NCBI RefSeq assembly: GCF_000313135.1
Contig: NW_004457244.1
Span: 21,356-39,680, forward strand
Reading direction: 5' to 3'
From: Acanthamoeba castellanii str. Neff
Lineage: Eukaryota > Discosea > Longamoebia > Acanthamoebidae
Length of the DNA stretch: 18,325 bases
In this document: positions 12,195 through 18,325 of the stretch, piece by piece
Layout: each line of letters begins with the position of its first letter
How positions within the stretch are numbered: position 1 is the first letter of the stretch
Translations under genes and position numbers: made by a program
The notes under the pieces: generated by a model
Told to the model about the DNA's origin: nothing
What the model saw: the letters and a program-made list of their open reading frames with translations, nothing else
Database searches by the model: none

Positions 12195-14450
12195 ATGGAG
12201 CAGAGCGACCCACAAGTCCACATCATAGGCCATGAGGGGCTCGAACATCACGGCGCGATTCATCATCACCAAGCCCTCCACCACCTCAATCACGCGCATG
12301 TGTCTCACGCCACATCGCTCCACCACGCCACGCACCATCATGGCACCCTCCAGGAGCCGCTCCCGACGGTCGAGGTGGATCAGACGGGGTCGGCACAGGG
12401 ATTGCCGGGGCTACCGCCCTCGATACTCTCTCTTTCCTACTACAGCACCGCAGCTTCCTCGGGTGCCGACGGCAGCGGAGGAGGGGCCGGCGGAGGAAGT
12501 GGAGATCACACCGGGGTCCCGGGAGGCTCGCTCGGGGCCGTAGTCGGAGATGGCCACGGCGGAGAGGGGGCTGCCGGTGGTGGTGGCGGTGGTGTCAACC
12601 ACGACCACAACCACGACCACGACCACGACCACAACCACAACCACATGGCGGTGGGCACCCCGCCTGCCACGCGCAAGAGAGGGCGACCGCGGAAGCCCCC
12701 CACCCCATACAACTGCGCCTTCGTCGGGTGCCAGAAGCAAATCACCAAGCGTCGATTCTGTGCCGCCCACCAGAAGCGACGCGAACGCGCCCGCAAGAAG
12801 GCCCAGCAGCAGCAAATCCAGGGCCAACCGACAGGTACCTCCCTTCCTGCCCCGCCCCGCCCCCCTTCTCTTGCATCCGCGGCAACACCCGCCCAAAGGG
12901 AAAAAAAGGCCCCGCTAGCGGGTGTCGTGCCGGGGGGGTCGTTCTTCTTCTTTCTTCTTTAGTTGACTGACATGACCCATGGGTCCATCGATTGGCTGGC
13001 TGGCCAAACGAACCGCCACCGCCACCGTGGTGGTGATGATGATGATGGGCCAGACATGGGGGCTGGGGTGCCAGGTGTGGGCGAAGATCAGCAGGCGTTG
13101 CTCGCCAACCTTCCGCCACTACCTCCGATGCTGCAGGAAGCGGCCGTCGCAGGCCCGCCTCTCATGATGCCCTTCCAGCTGCAGATGATGGCCGAACTCA
13201 GCAAACAGCAGCAATCCGTAATCCCTCCCTGCCTGCCCGCACGCCGACGTTTGCGCGGCGGCGGTGGCTGGTGGCTGGTGGGTCAATCCTATACATGCCT
13301 GACTCGTACGCGTGCGTGCGTGCGTGCGGTTTGTGGCCATGCATGCAGTATGAACAGCAGGGGTATGACGGCCAACACCACGCGGTGGCTCAGCAGGGCT
13401 ACGAAACACACGGTCACGACCAACCCGCGTATGACATCGCACAACAGGCTTACGAGCAGCAGGTCGGTTACACCACCCAACAGGTACCATCATATCCCAT
13501 ATCCCCATCTCCTCGTCTTGCTCTCTTCTCTATTTCTCCCTCCCTCCCTCTCGTCGAGCATGCGCCTGACCAGTGGGTGGGGTTACGCCATCATCGTCCA
13601 TGGCGACGACGACGACGACGACAACGACGATTATCCGGGTGATGTTGATGCTCTCCAGGAGGAGAGCTATGAGGAAACCTTCGCGGTGCGCAAGAGGAAG
13701 CGCGAGGATGAAGAGGGCGGGGACACGTCACCCGAGATCATTGCACAAACCGACGAGCAGCACATGCCAGGGGTGCACCACCACCACCACCACCATCACC
13801 ACCACGATACCCGAGTCGGCGACCAGCAGGGCGAAGCTTCCCACAGCTCGGAGCTGCTGTCGCAAGAAGAGCAAGTGCGACACGCCGAGCAAGACCGCGC
13901 GCAATCGAATGGAGGGCCGGAACAACCGCACCAGGAACAACAGCACCAGGAGGAGGAGCACTGGAGCGCAACCACTCTGGTGGTCGGGCAGGAGCCGCCC
14001 TTGCCCCACGACCACGCCCATCATCATCATCATCACCACCACCACCACGCCCATCACCATCACCATCACCAGCTGGAGCACGAGTTGGCACACGAGCACG
14101 AGGCGCAACCGCAGCCGATGGAGTTCCAAGTCGTCGAGGGTGAAGAGGAGAATCCACACCTGCCACCACAGCAGGCCGATGTAAGCAAGAGCCATCTACC
14201 AAGTGCGTTCTTCCTCACCCCCCCCCTGGCGGCAACGACGGAATGCCTGACCGCACCACCACCACCACACCATTCCCACGCTGCGTTGGCTCTTTGGTTG
14301 GCTCCGCAGCACCAGGGGGCGGGCAACCCGAGCCAGATCCCGAGGGGCAAGAAGCAAGGTGGGTTTGAGTGCGAGGGCGAGGGCAGAGAGAGAGAGAGAG
14401 AGGAGATCAATGGGAGTACTACTCTTGAGCCAGCGACAGAGAGATGGTAA
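12195..14450 (+). CDS. AT-hook and Cys/His-motif nuclear protein, histidine-rich
   Basis: Probable chromatin-binding or transcription protein; no exact family recognised. Inferred exons: 12195-12834, 13054-13217, 13349-13483, 13659-14180 and 14310-14450, giving 533 aa. Residues 160-167 form an AT-hook core (RKRGRPRK). Directly after it is a short metal-binding-like motif, C174-x4-C179-x9-C189-x2-H192, ending in a strongly basic helix (HQKRRERARKK). This resembles the small WRKY19-type C-x4-C...C-x2-H finger, but I am not sure. A second basic stretch (RKRKRED) is a likely nuclear signal. Histidine is extreme: an N-terminal His-rich segment, a His/Asp alternation before the AT-hook, and two runs of about ten His near the C-terminus. 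The middle is Gln/Tyr-rich (YEQQGYDGQHH), prion-like. The 13054 acceptor lacks a pyrimidine tract and the last exon may be spliced further; the core exons are firmer than the ends. Confidence 0.72.
12594..12645 (+). repeat. Coding (CACGAC/CACAAC) repeat giving a His/Asp/Asn tract
   Basis: Hexamers CACGAC and CACAAC alternate in frame inside exon 1 of the AT-hook gene and encode alternating His with Asp or Asn. Such tracts can bind Zn, Cu or Ni ions; a function here is not shown. Confidence 0.85.
13776..14070 (+). repeat. Two coding CAC/CAT triplet runs (polyhistidine)
   Basis: Triplet runs at about 13777-13805 and 14014-14070 encode about ten and about eighteen histidines, the second broken by two alanines. 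Both are in frame in exon 4 of the AT-hook gene. Mixed CAC and CAT codons suggest selection on the residue and not fresh slippage only. Confidence 0.85.
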
Positions 14451-14814
14451 CGACGGGCGCACGCGTAGGGCACATCAACGACACATCAACGGCGAAGTGA
14501 CACTTGCTCCTTTCCCCTTTCGGCCGATCTTCGACAGCGGCAGCAGTGCGCAGAGCGAGGGAGACCGGACGCGAGGGGTGGAAGGAGGAAGAAGGAGGAG
14601 AGAAGGAAAGAGAAGGAGAGGGAAGACGTCTGCACATGCAAACGTTCCGCTCCTGGCGCCCAGCGTGACTTGTACGCCACCGTGTGTGGCCTTCTTTTTC
14701 GTACGCACAAAAAAGCCAAGAGAAACAACATTTTCTTCTGTTTCTTTTCTCCGAAACGAACGGGAACGGCCGCAGAATCTTGGATCATCAGCACCGCAAT
14801 CAGAAAAGGACAGG
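14451..14814. promoter_or_regulatory. Intergenic region upstream of the Csl4 gene
   Basis: Between the stop of the AT-hook gene and the Csl4 start there are 364 bp. It holds a purine-only stretch (GGAAGGAGGAAGAAGGAGGAG, 14581-14621 region) and then a T-rich/A-rich segment at 14690-14760 that resembles a promoter or 5' leader. A long open frame runs through it, but nothing in it resembles a protein domain. A further exon of the AT-hook gene here cannot be excluded: there is a good pyrimidine-AG at about 14508-14538. Confidence 0.4.
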
Positions 14815-15537
14815 ATGGAGAGCGACAACACATCTCCGGCCTCTTCCGCCTCCATGGAGCTGAGCGATTCATACCATGATAGCGAAGCGGGAGCAGTCGT
14901 GGTGCCTGGTCAGCGAGTCGGGCACGCAGAGGATTACGCTGCGGGAGAGGGCACCTACGTGCGGGGCTCACACATTTATGCATCCGTGCTGGGGCGCCGC
15001 CGTCTGCTCTCTCCCGCCGAGGCCCAGCGATGGCGGGAAGGCCTCAACGTCGGCGAAGAGGCCTCGCCAGTGAACGGAGGAGAAGATGCTGGCAAGAGTG
15101 TGGTGGTCGTGGAGAAGGCAGGAGGCCGAGGGCTTGGAGGCGGAGGAGGATGGGTGCCAAGAGCAGGCGATGTGGTGACGGGGGTCGTTGTTCGTGTAAC
15201 GCCTCGCGTGGCCGCCGTGAACATAGCGTGCGTGGGGCGAAGGGCGCTGCCGGAGACCTTCAGCGGCATCGTGCGGAGCCAGGACGTGCGGGCGACAGCA
15301 ACAGAGCAGGTGGAGCTCTACAAGGCCTTCCGCCCGGGCGACGTGGTGCGGGCCGAGGTCCTCTCGCTGGGCGACGCCAGGTCCTACTTCCTCTCCACAG
15401 GACGGAATGACCTGGGCGTCGTGTCCGCCACCCACTCCGTGTCAGGCGCTGCCATGGTGCCCCTTTCCTGGAACATGATGATGTGCCCCAAGACCAACAT
15501 GACAGAACCACGCAAAGTAGCCAAGCTGGCACCATAA
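14815..15537 (+). CDS. CSL4: Exosome complex component Csl4 (EXOSC1)
   Basis: RNA-binding cap subunit of the eukaryotic RNA exosome, which degrades and trims RNA 3' to 5' in nucleus and cytoplasm. Single exon, 240 aa against about 195 in animals; the extra length is an N-terminal Ser-rich leader and a Gly/Val-rich spacer (about 80-112). N-terminal domain: VPGQRVGHAEDYAAGEGTYV at 30-49. S1 domain: RAGDVVTGVVVRV (about 116-128) through FSGIVRSQDVRA (149-160), VELYKAFRPGDVVRAEVLSL (166-185) and GRNDLGVVSA (196-205). The tail, VPLSWNMMMCPKTNMTEPRK (215-234), matches animal and yeast Csl4 closely and keeps only one CP-x-T pair, as animal Csl4 does. The ATG at 14815 is chosen because homology starts after it; another ATG lies 13 codons further in. 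It is the only complete gene here without introns. Confidence 0.95.
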   Translation: MESDNTSPASSASMELSDSYHDSEAGAVVVPGQRVGHAEDYAAGEGTYVRGSHIYASVLGRRRLLSPAEAQRWREGLNVGEEASPVNGGEDAGKSVVVVEKAGGRGLGGGGGWVPRAGDVVTGVVVRVTPRVAAVNIACVGRRALPETFSGIVRSQDVRATATEQVELYKAFRPGDVVRAEVLSLGDARSYFLSTGRNDLGVVSATHSVSGAAMVPLSWNMMMCPKTNMTEPRKVAKLAP

Positions 15538-15845
15538 ACAGCATGTTCCTGGACTGTTTTGACCAAAGGGCTTTTTTTTTGTGTGTAGCCCAAACCGGTT
15601 TTTTGGGCAGTGTGGCGATCAAAGACGTCAGTCGAGAGCTGGTCTCTCCTCTCCAGCCTCAAGAGAGGAGGGTCCTACCTACAACAAGGGAGAGAAATAT
15701 GGAGGCCATAGGTCTTTATTCTCATCAAATTTGAATTTTGCGAATTGATTAATCATCTTCATACTCAGAGAGAGCCACGCACAGCTGTAACGCAAGTGGT
15801 TGTCTGTGTTCCGACGGCCTGACTACAGAGCTACCAACAGCGTAG
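15538..15845. other. 3' flank of Csl4, no gene seen
   Basis: This noncoding stretch carries a ten-base T run at about 15571-15580 and a GGCTTTTTT...GCCC / AAACCGGTTT arrangement (15568-15606) that can fold. GTCTTTATTCTCATC at about 15713-15727 and TTGATTAATC follow. It is a plausible 3' UTR and polyadenylation area, but no AATAAA signal is clear. Confidence 0.4.
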
Positions 15846-16076
15846 CGCCAGGCATGCGCTGCCAAGATTGAGATCGCGGATTGGCAGCAGCACCGTCAAG
15901 TTCGCCTTCATGACGACACCGACCTCGTAGAGGTGGCAAGTGCAAGGAACCCGTCTCCCTCAGTTCAGCCTAAGAAGCCTGAGAACTGCTACACTGACAT
16001 CAGGCTCTCGACCAACCAGTGGGATTCCAACTACGTGACCAACACCTTAGCGGGCCAAGCAAGTCGACAAAAATAA
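15846..16076 (+). pseudogene. Orphan open frame or exon remnant, unrecognised
   Basis: A stop-bounded frame of 76 codons has no ATG near its start, a possible acceptor (CGCCAG, ending 15851) and a TAA at 16074-16076. The encoded segment is complex and not repetitive (for example IEIADWQQHRQVRLHDDTD and ENCYTDIRLSTNQWDSNY), unlike the noncoding DNA around it. I do not recognise a family. It may be a leftover exon of a decayed gene or of a mobile element. Confidence 0.3.
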
Positions 16077-16140
16077 AATTGTAATGAGATAAAAATAAAT
16101 ATATAATAAATATATTTTTTAATGCAATTAAATAACAACA
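16066..16140. other. AT-rich island
   Basis: About 75 bases of nearly pure A and T (AAATAAATATATAATAAATATATTTTTTAA) stand in an otherwise GC-rich window. It marks the border between the Csl4 flank and the repeat block. Roles such as a matrix attachment or replication site are guesses. Confidence 0.6.
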
Positions 16141-16215
16141 GTTCCTCGAGAAGGCTCCGAGTCATGCCTTGCCATTTTTGTACGGCAGACCAAAACCTTA
16201 CAACAAAAGAGCGCC

Positions 16216-16756
16216 TGTTTTCTCGCTTGCCTTGATAGCTGGTGGCCTGGAAATCAATTACCAGACCAAATAGACCAGGGGCTACAAGACGCCGTACGAT
16301 TCTGGGCTCTACAATGCACCGTTCGCCTCCTAACTTGGAACCACTCCCTCAGGCAAAGCTCACCAGTTTTCTCGCTTGCCTTGATAGCTAGCGGCCTGCC
16401 ATTAATTTTCCAGACCAAATAGACCATGGGCTACAAGATGGCGTACGATTCTGGGCTCCACAGTGTGCTGTTCGCCTCACAACTTGGAGCTAGAAAAGCA
16501 CACTCCAGTCAAAGCGCACGTGTTTGCTCGCTTGCCTTAATAGCTAGCGGCCTGCCATTAATTTTCCAGACCAAATAGACCATGGGCTACAAGATGGCGT
16601 ACGATTCAGGCCACGACGGTGCGATGTCCGCCTCTCGACTGATGGATTGAAAATCACCCAATCAAATTAAACACCAGTTTTCTCGCTTGCCTTGATAGCT
16701 AGCGGCCTGCCATTAATTTTCCAGACCAAATAGACCATGTGCTACAAGATGCCGTA
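16216..16756 (+). repeat. Four tandem copies of a ~150-bp repeat unit
   Basis: Copies start at about 16217, 16376, 16522 and 16677. Each begins GTTTTCTCGCTTGCCTTGAT and continues with AGCGGCCTGCCATTAATTTT, CCAGACCAAATAGACCATGG and GCTACAAGATGGCGTACGAT. The first 85 bases are strongly conserved and the remaining tail is variable, with different lengths between copies. No coding potential or tRNA-like box is evident. Related copies in the opposite orientation follow the inverted repeat. Confidence 0.9.
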
Positions 16757-16818
16757 AACGTGTAGGGGATGCAACAAAAACGCGTAACACTCGTTAAACG
16801 CGTTTAACTCGTTTAACT

Positions 16819-16986
16819 AGGGGGATGAGTCGCCGGCCGCGATGTCCGCGGATAATCGCGATCTCCCGCGGACCGCCTACTCTTCACCGCGGGGAGGTCG
16901 CGATTATCCGCGGATGATCGCGATGTCCGCGGGAGGTCGCGATGTCCGCGGGAGATCGCGATGTCCGCGAAAACAAGCCATCCCCT
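16819..16986 (+). mobile_element. GC-palindrome element, left copy, ends (G)GGGATG/CATCCCC
   Basis: This 168-bp segment is bounded by AGGGGGATG and CATCCCCT. It contains five or six variants of CGCGATGTCCGCGG separated by short linkers such as ATAAT and GAGGT. CCGCGG palindromes recur throughout. The open frame across it on the minus strand is an artefact of the repeats. Confidence 0.7.
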
Positions 16987-17508
16987 CGTAAAACACTGAT
17001 TAAACTCGTTTAACGACCTGCCCACTCGTTGAACGTGTGGGCCACTCGTGAAACGAGTGGAGAATGTGTGAAACGAGTAGAGAATGTCGTGTGGAACAGG
17101 GGGCGACGAGCAGTGGGAGTAGTTGTGTATTGAGGAAAGATTAAAAAGAAAAACTAAAGCGCCGGTCCCTTACAGGTATTCCACCGATGATTGAATACTA
17201 AGGAAAAAGTTAAGAAAACCTTAATTCCGACAGAGAACGTGTGAAACGAGTAAAAACCGCGGGAACGAGTAAAAAACGCTTATTCACCTCCCTGTTTTAA
17301 CAATTTTTTTCGAGCGTTAGTCTCCTTGCGCCCCACCTGCCTGTAGTAGTCTTGTGGGCCGCGCTCGCGCAAAAAAGTTGACTTGCAAAAAAAAGAGGGA
17401 GGACTTGAATAAACCTAGCTGTAAAGGAGTTAAAAAAAACGACTCAAATGACCACAAACCACCTGTGGCAACACTGATTAAACGAGTTAAACTAGTTTAA
17501 CGAGTGTT
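16987..17508. repeat. Spacer of the inverted repeat with scattered AAACGAGT motifs
   Basis: No gene is seen. The octamer AAACGAGT or its complement ACTCGTTT occurs many times (for example near 17003, 17047, 17057, 17075, 17238, 17262 and 17480), often in palindromic pairs such as TTAAACTCGTTTAA. The same motif also flanks the left element at 16790-16818. The rest is AT-richer than the genes and has no open frame of note. Confidence 0.6.
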
Positions 17509-17613
17509 AGGGGATGGCTTGTTTTCGCGGACATCGCGATTATCCGCGGACATCGCAACCTCCCGCGGACATCGCCATTATCCGCGGACATCGCGGGCGG
17601 CGACTCATCCCCT
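17509..17613 (-). mobile_element. GC-palindrome element, right copy, flanked by TTA
   Basis: This shorter inverted copy (about 105 bp) runs from GGGGATG at 17510-17516 to CATCCCC at 17606-17612. It is flanked on both sides by TTA (17507-17509 and 17613-17615). Seven-base inverted ends with a 3-bp TTA duplication would fit PIF/Harbinger-type insertions, but such short ends are weak evidence. Confidence 0.55.
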
Positions 17614-17692
17614 TACTCGTTTTCGTTGCATCCCCTTAATTTGATGGGGTGATTTCAATCCATCAGTCGAGAGGCGGACATCGCACCGTAGC

Positions 17693-18115
17693 ACCCTGAA
17701 TCGTACGGCATCTTGTAGCCCATGGTCTAATTGGTCTGGAAACTTGTAGGCAGGCCTCTAGCTATAAAGGCAAGCGAGAAAAATGCACGTGCTCTCGGTT
17801 GAGTGGCCAAGAAAAAAATGCCAGACTGCAAAAACGTAGAGGGACTAGCGGCCCAATGCGGCATCCTACAGGTCTGAGTCCTATCACATCTTGAAGCCCA
17901 TGCGCTGCAGCGCATTTTGACTCTATTGCGAGGTCAAGAGCTTACAGAGCAAGTGAGAAAACGAATCATCATTTTTGAGGAGTGTTAGGGTCCCATCGGC
18001 CAATGAGCCGTCCTGCAGTGCTGCGTCCTATCTCATCTTGAAGCCCGTGCTGTGCGGCGCATTCCGCCTTACAAACTGAGTTATAACTCCAAGTTCTCAC
18101 TCCGCCTGGGCAACT
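17693..18115 (-). repeat. Inverted, progressively degenerate copies of the ~150-bp unit
   Basis: Read on the minus strand, 17783-17694 carries CTCGCTTGCCTTTATAGCTA and GACCATGGGCTACAAGATGC, matching the forward units. Two weaker relatives follow at about 17960-17872 and 18105-18010, sharing GGGCTTCAAGATGTGATAGG-like cores. Divergence rises with distance from the inverted repeat. Confidence 0.65.
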
Positions 18116-18235
18116 TTTTACTTAAAATTGAATTTTTTTAATTGCAGGCCGTAAATAGAAATGAATGCTATTTCTTGAGCCCCAGTGCAAGACGAATTTC
18201 TTTTATTCGCGGAACAAACCAAATCTCCGAAATAG

Positions 18236-18325
18236 CTAGATGGGAGGCAGCCAGGTTGGGTCCATTGCAGCGAGGTTGTTGGGATCAGTTGCGGCCTCCA
18301 GCAGCTGGCATACTTTCTTGTTGAC
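18236..18325 (-). CDS. C-terminus of a PIKK-family protein (FATC-like tail), cut by window edge
   Basis: The last 29 codons and a TAG stop are visible, read from the window edge inward. The tail reads VNKKVCQLLEAATDPNNLAA then MDPTWLPPI. This fits the short FATC domain that closes phosphatidylinositol-3-kinase-related kinases (ATM, TOR, SMG1, TRRAP/Tra1): a helix with V..L...AT.P.NL followed by a Trp-Pro loop at the extreme C-terminus. The M-x-P-x-W ending leans towards the Tra1/TRRAP group, with low certainty. The remaining, probably very long, gene lies to the right. Confidence 0.6.
   Translation of the reverse strand, partial: VNKKVCQLLEAATDPNNLAAMDPTWLPPI

Larger units (their letters stand above)
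16606..17700. mobile_element. Large imperfect inverted repeat, probable foldback/MITE nest
   Basis: The left arm (16606-16986) is matched in reverse complement by 17509-17700. The outermost part, GGTGCGATGTCCGCCTCTCG and onwards (16619-16672), matches 17638-17692 almost base for base. Inside, both arms hold GGGGATGCAAC, then GGGGATGAGTCGCC, a GC-palindrome array, and GCGAAAACAAGCCATCCCC. About 520 bp of unrelated spacer separate them. The left arm carries an extra 150-bp-family unit (16677-16756) missing from the right arm. No transposase gene is present, so any element is non-autonomous. Confidence 0.7.

Noticed and set aside
12963..13053. Use of the strong TTTCTTCTTTAG acceptor at 12962 for AT-hook exon 2
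   Set aside because: With the phase left by the donor at 12835 it gives an immediate TGA; the poorer acceptor at 13053 keeps the frame.
16813..17025. 70-codon minus-strand open frame in the GC array
   Set aside because: Its protein is a repeat of Arg-Ser-Asp units generated by the CGCGATGTCCGCGG array.
15838..18235. tRNA genes or tRNA-derived SINE in the repeat block
   Set aside because: No GGTTCGA-type B box or cloverleaf could be found in the units on either strand.
18142..18324. 60-codon plus-strand frame at the right end
   Set aside because: It lies opposite the FATC-like tail, begins with TTG at a T-rich AG, and shows no family features.

Overview
The window is nuclear DNA of a GC-rich, intron-dense unicellular eukaryote. 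Every protein-coding gene but one intact single-exon gene is cut into short exons by introns of about 60-250 bp. Mitochondrial-type GatB, an Mpv17/PMP22 protein, a Ste20/Hippo-like kinase and the exosome subunit Csl4 rule out bacteria. GC content, gene density, simple-sequence-filled introns and the mixture of families fit an amoebozoan of the Acanthamoeba type; that genus is my inference, not something the sequence proves.

Layout: 1-3254 (+) is the 3' part of a pentatricopeptide repeat (PPR) gene with seven visible exons. 3415-6666 (-) is an 11-exon gene for mitochondrial glutamyl-tRNA(Gln) amidotransferase subunit B. 6869-8202 (+) is a six-exon Mpv17/PMP22 gene sharing a 202-bp divergent promoter region with it. 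8385-11946 (-) is a 14-exon Ste20/MST-like kinase with a linker of repeated TTIM motifs. 12195-14450 (+) is a five-exon AT-hook and Cys/His-motif protein with long histidine tracts. 14815-15537 (+) is an intronless Csl4/EXOSC1 gene. 18236-18325 (-) is the last 29 codons of a PIKK-type gene ending in a FATC-like tail, cut by the window edge.

From 15538 to about 18235 there is no intact gene. This block contains a 228-base orphan open frame, a very AT-rich patch, several copies of a roughly 150-bp repeat in both orientations, and a large imperfect inverted repeat. The inverted repeat is built on GC palindromes and GGGGATG/CATCCCC termini. It looks like a nest of small non-autonomous mobile elements or a foldback structure.

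The gene models were built by joining exons whose phases agree and whose joined protein matches known families. GatB (571 aa), the kinase (589 aa), the Mpv17 protein (190 aa) and the AT-hook protein (533 aa) each close to a single frame. The 38 inferred introns show an unusual donor rule: intron base 4 is C in 31 of 38 (GTAC, GTGC), not the usual A. Up to three introns appear to start with GC. The PPR gene has one extra C in a five-C run that breaks its frame. The genes do not form one pathway; PPR, GatB and Mpv17 are all plausibly mitochondrial, which may be coincidence.
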